Positions 37,255 through 48,154 of a DNA stretch of 64,000 bases are shown here, one piece after another. Within the stretch, counting starts at the first letter, position 1, and each line of letters starts with the position of its first letter. The stretch is from contig CAWCVZ010000009.1 in NCBI GenBank assembly GCA_963798865.1, forward strand, positions 558,001 through 622,000, in the 5' to 3' direction. The translations under genes were made by a program, and so were the position numbers. Source of the stretch: RBG-16-34-14 sp963798865 (GTDB taxonomy: Bacteria; Bacteroidota; Ignavibacteria; Ignavibacteriales; Ignavibacteriaceae). The notes under the pieces were generated by a model. It was not told the origin of the DNA and did not search any database. It worked only from the letters and a program-made list of their open reading frames with translations.

Positions 37255-40066
37255 TTAGCCGAAGTATTTATCAAAAATATTTTGGTTCAATGTTGCGGTT
37301 GATTTTATTCTCTTAAAAAATTCATCTTTGTTTTTTAATCCAAGCCTGTCTGCAAATATTGTAAATTTTTTCTCATCCTCTACTATGTTTGGCTGTGTTA
37401 TGTTAAAAATATTCTGATTCAGGAGTTCAATTTTTTTAAGAAAAGAAAAACTATCTTTTAGCTTATTAAGCTCAGTTAATTTAGAGTTTTTTCCCGATAC
37501 TGTTTTTATATTTTTCAAAGTGCTATTTCCGATACATTTTTTGTACAATTCAAAATCAATAAGCATTAAGTATTGAATAATGAATTCAATATCTGTTATT
37601 CCACCGCGGCTTTTTTTAAGATTAAAAGTATATCTGTCTAAGCTAATCGTCTTGGGATAAAGCTTCTTTCGCATTTCAATTAATTCTTTTTTTATACTTT
37701 CTTTATTCCCGTTTTTAATCCTTTCAAATAATGATTTCTTAAATGAAGAAAATAATTTTTTATCCCCGCAGATTAAATTTAATTTAGTAAAAGCCTGAAG
37801 CTCCCATGTCCTGGCGCGTTCCTTTAAATAATTTGAGTAACTGCCAAGCTCCCAAACAAGCTGACTGCTTTTTCCTTCGGGGCGAAGCCTGCAATCAACA
37901 GTATATGGAGCGAATTCCTTTTTAAAGGACAAAAGGAAATTCTGAAATTCTTTTTGAATATTTCTTTTGCCGGATTTATCAACAACAAAAATTAAATCAA
38001 TATCAGAAGAAAATGTCATTTCGCCCGTTGAAAAGCTTCCTAATCCTGCAACAAAAAACTTAATATCACTTAATTGTTCATTTAATTTATTTTCAAACAA
38101 CTCAGTAATTTTTATTTTGAAAAAATCACTTAAAGTTGATGAAAGCTTTTCAGTTGAAATCCTGTTTAATGCAAACTGAACAGAAAGGAAAAAATTTATT
38201 TTTTTTGTTACAAAATGATTTAACGATCTTTCTGTTATTTTTTCAAAAACTTTCTTTGATAGAAAATCCTCCCGCAATTCTTTGTCCTCTGCAAAAAGGT
38301 CAACTGATTTTTGTGAAAAAGTTATTAAGCTCAAAAAATCATTAAAGAACTTCTTATCATTAAAAGTAAAATACCAGATGGAAGGAAACTTTGCTTCTTT
38401 TATTACTCTTACAAAATTTTGCAGAACCAGGTCAGGTGAAATACAATTAGTAAGGTATTTTATTAAATGAGATTCAATTTTTGAAAAAGCTTCAATTGAT
38501 TTTTTGTCGGAACTTTTTTGTCCGAGCAATCCAGTTCCTTCTCTCAGGAATCTTAAATTTTGTAAAGCTTTATTTTCATTTTCAAAATTAATATTTCTTT
38601 TTTCTTTAATGATTTTATTTTCATTACCTGTAATTGAATTAAATATTTTTTGAATTCCGGAACGATGAGATTTAACTTCCAACTTAAATTCGGTTGTACT
38701 TTTATATCCCAGAAAAGAAGAAAGTTTTTCCAGGATCTCTCCTTGTTCAGGAATAGTATGTGTTTGTGTGTCATTCATTAGCTGCAGAAAATGTTCTATC
38801 TTCCTGTAGAATATATAAGCTTTGATCAAGGTTTCAGATTCTTTTACTGTCAGAAATCTTTCTTCTTTAAGTCTGTTTATTGCATCGAGTGTATTTCCTG
38901 TTCTTATAAAAGAATTTTTCCCGCCGTTTATTAATTGTAAAGTCTGAACGGAAAATTCAATATCTCTGATACCTCCGGGAACCAGTTTAATGTTTTCATC
39001 TTTTCCTAAACTTCTTTCAATATTCTTTTTTAATTGCTTTATTTGTTCTGTTGGAGAAACGGAAAAACTTGAAGGATAAATAAAATGATTTAGATAATTC
39101 ATCAGCTTATCATAAAAAATTTTGTTTCCCGAAATAAATGAAGCTTTGATGAGCATCTGTCTTTCCCAGTCTTCGCCGCGGCTTTCATAATAGCTGATGA
39201 ATTCATTATAGGATTTGCACAAAGAAGAATTTCTTCCGTCAGGTCTTAACCTGAAATCAATCCTGTAAATAAATCCTGCACCGGTAATGGAAGTTGATGT
39301 TTCAATAAAAAGATGTACAGCTTCTGTTAAAATTTCGGAATAGGTTTTTCCTTTTGCTGCTTTGTCATCATCGTAAACAATAATAAGATCAATATCCGAA
39401 CTGTAATTAAGTTCGCCTCCTCCTAATTTTCCAAGAGCAATAATGCAATACGAATTATCAAAATTTTTCAGTTCATATTTTTTAAGAACTTCCTGGAAAC
39501 AAAGTGAAAAAAGTTTATCGGAAATAACCCTGGCTAGTATTGATAGCTCTGTTGTCACTTCTTTTAAATCAGTTATTCCTAAAATATCTTTAAGACCTAT
39601 TCTAAGAATCTCCATTCTTTTTAATGATCTTAAAGAATTTAACTTTGACTGGAAACTTTTATAAACAGATATGGTATCATCAACTGTCTTTGAGAAATCA
39701 GGTTCATTAAAATTTGCAGTTAAGTTGCCCGGATTAACAAACCTGTAAAAAAATTCCGGGTTTCTAACCAGGATATCTGTCAGATAATTACTATTAACAG
39801 AAATTCCCACCAGGAATTCAACATAATAAGGATACTTTAAACAATCCCGAAGCAGTGAAGCTTTATCATACATATTCCCGGTTATTCTTAAAAGATTTGA
39901 TTCAGAAGAATGACTGAAATATCCTTTGCCGGCTTCTGCTTCAAAAAGATTTATAAGCTTTTCAAAATCGGGTTCACTTAAATAACCGGAAGAAAATAAC
40001 GCAAGCTTATCGGTAAAATCTTTTGAAAAAATATTTTTATTCGGGATTATATTTTGTCTCCTGCAT
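37255..40066 (-). CDS. glnE: Glutamine synthetase adenylyltransferase, N-terminus probably frameshifted
   Basis: From ATG 39873 the frame gives 872 residues with both nucleotidyltransferase domains: LGKLGGGELNYSSDIDLI in the first half, GSFSTGEMTFSSDIDLIFV in the second. The frame stays open and coding-like another 55 codons upstream (to about 40048) without an ATG. Removing one base near 40037-40040 links it to ATG 40066 (MQETKYNPE). An alternative is a rare ATA start at 40054-40052 with AGGAG 7 bases before it. Either yields about 930 residues, near the usual 945. GlnE adds and removes AMP on glutamine synthetase, under PII control; glnB is at 43.3 kb. Confidence 0.88.
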
Positions 40067-40209
40067 TTTCGAAAATCATTATTAATAATCTACAATTTCC
40101 TGAAGGCAAATTGAAGCGCTAACTTATTCAGTCATTCCTTCTTAAATTGCATTTCAGAGCCTATATAATTAACTTTACTACCCATTTTATCAATATGGAA
40201 TCAATATAA

Positions 40210-43200
40210 ATGTTAGGAATTCTAAAGAAAATTTTTGGCGATAAGCAGGTAAAAGATGTTAAAATGCTTACCCCCATTGTTGAAGAAATTAATGCTGAGT
40301 ATGAAAAGATAAAAAATCTTTCGGATGATGAATTAAAAGCCAAAACACCGGAATTTAAAGAACGGATTCAGCAGTATACATCTGAAATAAGAAATAAAAT
40401 AGATGAGATGAAAAACCGTCTTCATTCTGATGAAGAGTTTGATAGAAATGCCGCTTATGATGAGCTGGAAAATCTCGAAGATGAGCTTCACGAAAAATAT
40501 GAAGAGATTCTTGATGAAATTCTTCCTGAAGCTTTTGCTGTTGTAAAAGCAACTTGTGAACATCTTGTTGGCAGAAGCTGGACTGTTATTGGTCATAAAA
40601 CAAACTGGGAAATGGTTCCTTATGATGTTCAGCTTATGGGTGGAGTTGTTCTTCACCAGGGTAAAATTGCAGAGATGGCTACGGGTGAAGGTAAAACTCT
40701 TGTTGCTACATTGCCAATGTATCTTAATGCATTAACAGGCAGAGGCGTTCATCTTATTACTGTTAATGATTATCTTGCTCAACGTGACAGCGAATGGATG
40801 GGTGAGATTTTTAAATTTCATGGTCTTACAGTCGGCTGCAGTAATTAATACAATGTCACCCGAACAGCGAAAAGTTCAATATGGCAGTGATATAACTTAT
40901 GGAACCAACAATGAATTTGGTTTTGATTACCTCCGCGATAATATGACTGTTGATAAAGAAGGACAGGTTCAGAAGGGACATAATTATGCAATCGTGGATG
41001 AAGTTGATTCGGTTTTAATAGATGAAGCCCGAACACCGCTGATAATTTCCGGTCCGGTTGAAACTGATGATCAGAGATTTAATGAGATGAAACCGAAAGT
41101 TGAAAAGCTTTATAGATCTCAATCCAACCTTGTGGCTAAGCTCGTTCAGGAAGCGGAAGAAATGTTAAAGAATAATGGGGAAACAAGCAGAGAAGCAGGA
41201 ATTTTAATATTAAGAGCATACAGAGGTCTTCCCAAAAGCAACCGCCTTCAAAAAGTTTTATCTGAACCGTCATATAAAAAATTAATGCAAACAACCGAGC
41301 TTGAATTCCTTAGAGAAAAAGCAAAAAATATGCACGTAATTGATGATGAACTTTATTTTGTAATTGATGAAAAGAATAACACGATTGACCTGACTGAAAA
41401 AGGAAGAGAAGAGCTCGCTAAAGGAAGTGGAATTGAGAAAGATTTTTTTATTCTTCCTGATCTTGGAACTGAAGTAAGCAAGTTTGAAAATGATCCTGAT
41501 ATAAGTGAAGAAGAAAAAATTCAACGCAAAGATGCATTATATAAAAAATATTCTGAAAGCAGCGACAGGATACATACAATTCACCAGCTATTGAAAGCAT
41601 ATACTCTTTTTGAAAAAGATGTTGAATATGTTATTACTGAAGAAGGTAAAATTGCAATAGTTGATGAGTTCACAGGTCGTGTTCTTCCGGGCAGGCGTTA
41701 TTCTGATGGACTTCACCAGGCAATTGAAGCAAAAGAAAATGTAAAAGTTGAAAGAGATTCTCAAACGCTGGCTACTATCACTCTTCAGAATTATTTCAGG
41801 ATGTACGATAAGCTTGCCGGAATGACAGGTACTGCAGAAACTGAAGAAGGTGAGTTTTTTGAAATCTATAAGCTTGAAGTAGTTGTTATTCCCACAAATA
41901 AACCTATTGTTCGCATTGATGAAGACGATGCCGTTTACAGAACGAGGAGAGAAAAACTGAATTCAGTTATAGAAAAAATTGAAGAATTAAAAAAGGAAGG
42001 AAGACCTGTTCTTGTCGGTACTACCTCGGTTGAAGTTTCTGAAACAATAAGCAGGATGCTAAAAAGAAAAGGAGTCGTGCATAATGTTTTGAATGCAAAA
42101 CAGCATCAGCGTGAAGCAGAAATAGTTGCTCATGCTGGTGAACAAAGTGCAGTTACTATTGCTACAAATATGGCAGGTCGTGGTACAGATATTAAACTTG
42201 GTTCAGGAGTAGTTGAAAGGGGCGGTTTATTTATTCTTGGAACAGAAAGACATGAATCGCGGAGAATTGACAGACAGCTTCGCGGAAGATCAGGAAGACA
42301 GGGTGATCCCGGAATGTCAAAATTTTATCTCTCTCTTGAAGATGATTTAATGAGGCTTTTTGGTTCTGACCGCGCTTCTTCTGTTATGCAGAGAATGGGA
42401 CTCAAAGATGGCGAAGTAATTCAGCATCCATTAATTACTAAGTCTGTTGAAAGAGCTCAGAAGAAGGTTGAAGAGAATAACTTTGCTATAAGAAAAAGAC
42501 TTCTTGAATATGATAATACAATGAATCAGCAGAGAGAAGTTATATATACAAGAAGACAAAAAGCCCTTGAAGGCGATAGATTAAAAAGCGAAATTTTTGA
42601 TCTTCTTGAAGAATATATTTCAGATATTGTGGAACGTAGCTTTGATGAGGTGCTCATTGATAATCTTAAAGAAGAACTAAGACTCAACCTTCTGGTTGAT
42701 GTTCAGCTTAAAGCTGAAGAATTTGAAACACTTGGTAAAGAAGGTTTAACAGAAAAAATCTTTAATGCTGCCAAAGAATTTTATAAGAAGAAAGAAGAGA
42801 TGCTTGGTTCTGATCTTATGGCAAGGCTTGAGAGATATGCTGTACTCAGCGTTATAGATCATAAATGGAAAGAGCATCTGCGGGAAATGGATGATCTTAA
42901 AGAGGGAATTGGATTAAGAGCCTATGGACAGAAGGATCCTCTTGTTGAATATAAGGGCGAAGCTTTCAAATTGTTTGTAACTCTGCTCGGTGAAATAAGA
43001 AATGATGTTGTGTCTTTCTGCTTTAAATTCTTTCCGCAGGCACCTGAAGAAGTTCAGAGAAGAAGAAGACAACCCTCTGCAAGAATTACTGAAACCAAAC
43101 AAGCTGCAACTAATATTGGTTTGGCAGTACCTAAAGCTAAAGCAATGGATCAGCATGCTGGCAGACCTCTGCCCGTTCAGGTTGGAGAAAAAGTTGGAAG

Positions 43201-43258
43201 AAATGATCCCTGCCCTTGCGGCAGTGGTAAGAAATATAAACACTGTCATGGCAAATAG
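40210..43258 (+). CDS. secA: Preprotein translocase ATPase SecA, frameshifted
   Basis: The first 212 residues (Walker A ATGEGKTLVA, VNDYLAQRD) end at a stop at 40846. The next frame carries on with MSPEQRK and YGTNNEFGFDYLRDNM. Skipping one base near 40840 restores GLTVGC then the rest, about 1015 residues in all. Later motifs: the DEVD box (AIVDEVDSVLIDEARTPL), the IATNMAGRGTD motif, the helical scaffold, and the C-terminal zinc site CPCGSGKKYKHCHG. SecA drives protein export through SecYEG and is essential, so the break is almost surely not real in the cell. It diverges from glnE; glnB follows by 9 bases. Confidence 0.93.
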
Positions 43259-43267
43259 GAGGGGATT

Positions 43268-43606
43268 TTGAAAAAAATTACTGCAATCATTCGTCCTTTC
43301 AAGCTTGATGAAGTTAAAGAAGCTTTGGTTGAAGAGGGAATCAGAGGTCTTACTATTACTGAAGTGCGGGGTTATGGAAGGCAGAAAGGTCATACTGAAA
43401 CATACAGGGGAAGCGAATACCAGATAGAGTTCATTCCTAAAATAAAAATAGAAGTAGTTGTTGAAGAAAGTAAAGTTGAAAATGTAGTTGATGCAATTTT
43501 GAAGAGTGCAAAAACAGGTCAGGTTGGGGATGGGAAAATATTTATTAGCGATATACAGGAAGTAATCAGGATTAGAACCGAAGAATCCGGAAAGGGAGCT
43601 TTGTAG
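43268..43606 (+). CDS. glnB: Nitrogen regulatory protein PII
   Basis: This 112-residue PII starts KKITAIIRPFKLDEVKEAL and has the T-loop GYGRQKGHTETYRGSEYQIEF with Tyr in the position of the uridylylated Tyr51. The B-loop/C-terminal part is TGQVGDGKIFI. It senses 2-oxoglutarate and ATP/ADP. The start is TTG at 43268, with AGGAGGGG just before it. It follows secA by 9 bases and is close to glnE on the other strand, though no glutamine synthetase or ammonium transporter gene is in the window. Confidence 0.96.
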   Translation: MKKITAIIRPFKLDEVKEALVEEGIRGLTITEVRGYGRQKGHTETYRGSEYQIEFIPKIKIEVVVEESKVENVVDAILKSAKTGQVGDGKIFISDIQEVIRIRTEESGKGAL

Positions 43607-43652
43607 CGAATTTTTACCTTTTACATTTTTTAATACTTTAATAGTTTCCTGT

Positions 43653-46011
43653 ATGCTGCATTTTCGAATAAAACACTGCCTTATTTTTTTAACAGCCGCT
43701 CTTCTTTTATCTGGCTGCCGGGTATGGAATAATTTTACCACGTATTTCAATCTCTATTACAACACATCGGATATTTTTGATCAGGCGGAAACCCAGATAA
43801 AAGAGCAGAAGAAAGATCTCTTTTCTACAGAAGATCTTCCGATACCCGGTTCTGCTAACACACAATTGATTAAAGTAATTGGGAAATGTTCCGAGATACT
43901 GCAGTTCCATTCTGAAACCGGTTATGTTGATGACGCATTATTGATGCTTGGCAAAGCTTTTTACTACCAGAAAAATTATCAAAAAGCGCTTCGTAAATTT
44001 GAAGAACTAATTGCAACGCAGAAAGAGAGTGACCTCATACTTGAAACTAAACTCTGGATTGGCAAAACACAGGTAAAACTAAAAGAGGATGAAAATGCTT
44101 TAAAAATTCTTGCCGAAGTAAGGGACCAGGCTAAAGAAGAAGACAAAGAGAATATTTTAAGTGATGCTTACATTGAAGAAATAGTTTACAGGATTTCAAA
44201 GGAAGATTACCAGCTGGCTGTGAGTTTAGCAAATCAGTATATTGAAATTACAAATGATAATGATATTAAGGCTGAAGTACTTTTGGAAGTTGGAAAGCTT
44301 AACAATAAAATTAATCAACCGGAAAATGCAATTGCAGCTTTTCAGAAAGCTCTTAATTATAATCCCCTGTATGATATTGAGTTGCAAACGAAGCTTGAAC
44401 TTGGAAAAACTTTACGAAGTGTTGGTAAATTAGAAGAAGCTCTTGAAGTTTTTAATGATATGAAGAATGAAGCGAAATTTAATGATGCTTACAGCGATGT
44501 TGATTTGCAGCTCGGAATTACTCTTAAAGAATTGGGACGACTTGAAGAAGCGGTTGAAAAATTAACTCTTGTTGATACAGCATATGTCAATACTTCTGCA
44601 TCCGGTATAGCAAAATATACCCTTGGTGAAATTTATGAATACAATTATCAGAATTTCGACAGCGCCGGTTCTTATTATCAGAAATCGATAACATCAACTT
44701 TACCAAAAGAATATACTGAGGATGCTAATCAGAAAGTCAGAACTTTTAAAAAGTATCAGAATCTTTCTTCACAAATTAATAATTACAGCAGCCAGTTATT
44801 TTATGTTGAAAACCCCGATCAGTACACCAAAGATTCAATAAAATTTGTACAAGACTCTGCGGTTTATGTTCAGGATTCCCTGGATGTACTTGCACAGCTC
44901 ACTTTGTATTCAGAGCATATTCAATCTTTAACCGGTTTAACTATAGATACAACTTCGATTAAAGATTCTTTGCTTGCAGCAGATTCCTTAGCTGCTGATT
45001 CTTTTAAAAGATTCAACTAAGGTTTTGGATACTGCTCAGCTTGATTCCATAAAACAGAAAGAGAGAGAGATTGCAATAAAAAATGAAATTGCAAAACAAG
45101 GACTTAATATTGATTCTCTCTTTGCTGAAAAATGGGACCCTGAAAGAAAATTTCCAGTTAAGCCGATAAAATCAAATTTGAGTGAAGATTCGCTGAAATC
45201 AATTGTAGTTAAAAACCAGCTTGAGCTGGGAAATCTTTTTCTTACTGAAATGGAGAGGTTTGACTCAGCATACTATTATTATAATTATGTGCTGACTTAT
45301 TATCCCAATACTATTCACCAGGCAAATGCTTTATATGCTCTTGGAAGCTACTATCTTAATACTAACCAGAATGAAAAAGCAGACAGTCTGTTCAACATCA
45401 TTTATGAAAATTATAAGAATGAAAGTATTGTTAACGCTGCGGCAAATAAATTAAAAAAACCTTTAATTGATCTTGATTATGATCCGGCTAAAGATATTTA
45501 TGCAGATGCTGAACAGGAATTATTAAATAATAATTTTGAATCATCTCTTGAAAAATTTTATGGAATATATCAGGAATACCCGAAATCTGCTGTTGCCCCT
45601 AAAGCTTTATATGCTTCGGGATGGATACTTGAAAATGAAATGGATCTTTATGATTCGGCTGCAGTAATGTATGATACTTTATCAACACGCTATCCGCAAT
45701 CCGAGTATGCAGTTAATATACGACCTAAGCTTAATACATATAAACAGTATAAGACTGAATTGAAAAAAGCTGTTGAAGATTCCTTAAAAAGAATTGAAAA
45801 GGAAAAACTGGAATTAATTGCTGAAGATTCTTCTGGAGTGCAATCCGATTCATTGCTGATAAAGACCGATAAAAAACAGGATGAAGTTCTTAATCCGAAT
45901 GTTGAAGATGAAAGGATTAGAAAAGTAGAATCTCCGGATATTAATTTACAGTCAGATACCACGCGTGCTGTAATATTGGACAACCAGAAAAGAAACCCGC
46001 GAAAAAAATAA
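43653..46011 (+). CDS. Large TPR lipoprotein (possibly PorW/SprE-like), frameshifted
   Basis: Two frames (455 and 328 residues) join by removing one T in the run at 45002-45005, giving about 785 residues. The N-terminus has a lipobox (LLLSGC) followed by RVWNNFTTYFNLYYNTSDIF, which resembles the start of T9SS lipoproteins PorW/SprE. At least eight TPR-like helical pairs follow (ALLMLGKAFYYQKNYQKALRKF, LELGKTLRSVGKLEEALEVF). The tail is charged. PorW/SprE-like function is an inference from the N-terminus, the repeats and two T9SS cargo genes in the window; a generic TPR lipoprotein is the alternative. Confidence 0.75.
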
Positions 46012-46053
46012 TTCAATTTTAGTATTTTTGGTTAAGTTTTATTCAGGAAGAAA

Positions 46054-46803
46054 ATGCGTCCCCAGTTACCTCATTTCGAAATAACACAATCTTTTGAAAA
46101 AATAATTCTTTTAGTTAAAAGAAATAAGCTGAAAAGCATTTGTTTATATACTGTTTTTATTTTTTATTTTTCTATTCCTTCATTCAGTATTCCTGTTTTG
46201 CAATATAATGGTTTCAGGATTACATCTTTAATGGAACAAAGAGCAATTGAAAAAAAATTAATATTTTATCCAAGGCAATCCTGGATTGATATTGATGACG
46301 TTTCACCAAACCTGCTTAAAAGCATTATTGCAATGGAGGATGGAAGTTTTTTTAACCATAAAGGGGTTGACTGGAAAGAATTAAAAACTTCAATCAGGGC
46401 AAATAAGAGGAGAGGGCGATTATCAAGAGGCGGAAGCACTATTACAATGCAGCTTGCTAAAAATCTGTTTTTAACAACTGAAAAATCTTTTTTACGCAAA
46501 GGAAAAGAATTTCTTATTACTGTAAGAATGGAAAAAGAGATCTCCAAAAAAACGATTCTTGAAAATTATATTAATGCTGTTGAATGGGGCGATGGAATTT
46601 TTGGAATAAAAGAGGCATCTGAAGAATATTTTAAGAAAGAACCTGATAAGCTTACTAAAGGTGAATGTACACGGCTCGCGGCTGTTATTCCTTCACCTCT
46701 TAATCATAAACCTAATGCAAACTCAGCCTACGTTTTAAGAAGATCATCAATTATAAGGGGAAGAGTGGATGATGTGGTTTTATATCCCGGCAAAAACTTA
46801 TGA
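46054..46803 (+). CDS. mtgA: Monofunctional peptidoglycan glycosyltransferase (GT51)
   Basis: This 249-residue protein has one N-terminal transmembrane helix (about 34-50) and a GT51 domain: AMEDGSFFNHKGVDW (catalytic Glu), RGGSTITMQLAKNLFL and the second Glu region NAVEWGDGIFGIKEAS. There is no transpeptidase domain. It polymerises lipid II into glycan strands on the outer face of the inner membrane. Its stop overlaps the next start by 4 bases (ATGA). Length is as expected for MtgA. Confidence 0.93.
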   Translation: MRPQLPHFEITQSFEKIILLVKRNKLKSICLYTVFIFYFSIPSFSIPVLQYNGFRITSLMEQRAIEKKLIFYPRQSWIDIDDVSPNLLKSIIAMEDGSFFNHKGVDWKELKTSIRANKRRGRLSRGGSTITMQLAKNLFLTTEKSFLRKGKEFLITVRMEKEISKKTILENYINAVEWGDGIFGIKEASEEYFKKEPDKLTKGECTRLAAVIPSPLNHKPNANSAYVLRRSSIIRGRVDDVVLYPGKNL

Positions 46804-47453
46804 AAAGAAAAGAGCTATTAGAATTAATTGAAGAGGGGGAAAACACTCACGTTGAATTTAAAAGAAAATTTTCATCACCTGAAAAAATTGCCCGTGAAAT
46901 GATTGCTTTTGCAAATACCAAAGGAGGGTATATTATTTTTGGAGTTGATGATAACAGGAAAATTGTTGGGGTAGAAAGTGAAAAATCTGAGGCGGAATTG
47001 ATAAAGGATGCAGCAAGAACTTTTTGTGAGCCTCCTATTGAATATCAGTTGAGTTATATTGATGTGGAAGGAAAGGAACTTGTTGTTGCAGAAATTCCGG
47101 AATCTGATAATAAACCTCACCGTATCCAGGATTATTTGAAAAATTTTGATATTAATAAAGCTGTTGTGATAATCAGAGTTAATGACAAAAGTATTCAGGC
47201 AAGTAAAGAGATGGTTAGAATAATGAAAGCAAATGCAGATAACATTCCGTTAAAAAAATATTCAATCGGCTCTGAAGAAAAAAAAGTATTTGATTATCTT
47301 GCTAACAATGATAATATAACTGTTAACCGGTTAAGCGAGCTTGTTAACATATCTGAAAGACGGGCATCAAGAACATTAGTAAAGCTTGTACGTGCTAAAT
47401 TACTTGCAATTCATACAAAGGACAATGGGGATGAGTTCTTTACTGTAATCTGA
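46800..47453 (+). CDS. AlbA_2/Schlafen-type ATP-binding domain protein
   Basis: At 217 residues, the N-terminal 130 residues match the AlbA_2 (DivIVA/SLFN) domain: GENTHVEFKRKFSSPEKIAREM, AFANTKGGYIIFGVDD, and VVAEIPES. The C-terminal 60 look like a winged helix (KVFDYLANNDNITVNRLSELV, SERRASRTL). This suggests a DNA-binding regulator with a nucleic-acid or nucleotide-binding module. The exact role is unknown. It overlaps mtgA by 4 bases and is convergent with the TrmH-family gene 8 bases away. Confidence 0.85.
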   Translation: MKRKELLELIEEGENTHVEFKRKFSSPEKIAREMIAFANTKGGYIIFGVDDNRKIVGVESEKSEAELIKDAARTFCEPPIEYQLSYIDVEGKELVVAEIPESDNKPHRIQDYLKNFDINKAVVIIRVNDKSIQASKEMVRIMKANADNIPLKKYSIGSEEKKVFDYLANNDNITVNRLSELVNISERRASRTLVKLVRAKLLAIHTKDNGDEFFTVI

Positions 47454-47461
47454 TTGGTTAT

Positions 47462-48034
47462 TTAGTTTTGATCAAACACTTTCCTCAGTTCAAAAATCAT
47501 TACACCATAAGCAACTGCAACATTAAGTGATTGCTTAATTCCATATTGAGGGATTTCAATTGAAAAATCGCAAAGGTCAATCAAATCCTGTGATACGCCG
47601 GTAATTTCATTTCCAACAATCACACAAAGCGGGAAATTTTCTTTCTTTACTTTATAATAAGGAATACTTTTATCTGTCATTTCAAGTGCGCAGATTTTTA
47701 TTCCTTCATTTTTAAGCTTTAAAATTATCTCTTTAGGATCTTTAATGAATTCCCATTTTACACTTTCTGTTGATCCGAGTGCAGTTTTCAGAATTTCTTT
47801 TTTCCCTGATGAATTATTTTGATCAGATGAAACAGAATTTGGAGGGTACGGGGTATAGCCGCACAAAAAAAGCTTTTCTATCATTGCCCCATCTGAAGTA
47901 CGGAAAATGGAACCAACATTATAATTGCTCCTTATGCTGTTAAGAACTACATAAACAGGGAGCTTATTAACCTGGTGCAGAGTTTCAATAGTGCTGCGGT
48001 TTTTAGATATTTCATCGTGGGTAAGTTTTTTCAT
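47462..48034 (-). CDS. TrmH/SpoU-family RNA 2'-O-methyltransferase
   Basis: This 190-residue protein has the SpoU motifs: VLNSIRSNYNVGSIFRTSDG (motif 1), VGNEITGVSQDLIDLC (motif 2) and IPQYGIKQSLNVAVAYGVM (motif 3) of the trefoil-knot methyltransferases. It methylates a ribose of tRNA or rRNA using SAM. Which RNA is not clear from sequence; there is no N-terminal RNA-binding extension, so it may be more like TrmL or a short TrmH. It follows rlmN on the same strand across a repeat pair. Confidence 0.92.
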   Translation of the reverse strand: MKKLTHDEISKNRSTIETLHQVNKLPVYVVLNSIRSNYNVGSIFRTSDGAMIEKLFLCGYTPYPPNSVSSDQNNSSGKKEILKTALGSTESVKWEFIKDPKEIILKLKNEGIKICALEMTDKSIPYYKVKKENFPLCVIVGNEITGVSQDLIDLCDFSIEIPQYGIKQSLNVAVAYGVMIFELRKVFDQN

Positions 48035-48057
48035 ATGCTTCTGGTATAAACATAGCC

Positions 48058-48154
48058 CAGTTCTCCAGAACTGAGTTTCGAATCATAGGTAAATCTACTC
48101 ATAATTTTCAGGACTGGAGTCCTGAGTTACGACCCTGAGTCAGAGGTAAAGCTA
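48058..48154. repeat. Two diverged copies of a hairpin repeat at the rlmN 3' end
   Basis: Copy 1 starts at 48058 with the palindrome CAGTTCTCCAGAACTG. Copy 2 starts at 48109 with CAGGACTGGAGTCCTG. Both continue with GAGTT, CGA and AGGTAAA-CTA, so they are related over roughly 35-45 bases. The arms differ by compensating changes (TT/AA against GA/TC, loop CC against GG), which keeps the stem. Copy 2 overlaps the end of rlmN. Confidence 0.75.

Noticed and set aside
40834..40860. Programmed frameshift in secA
   Set aside because: No slippery heptamer or downstream stem is visible, and eight other genes show similar breaks, so an error in the assembled sequence is simpler.
42914..43750. 278-codon open frame on the minus strand
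   Set aside because: Antisense to secA, glnB and the TPR gene, all clearly coding on the plus strand; composition (Phe, Asn, Ser rich) is that of a shadow.
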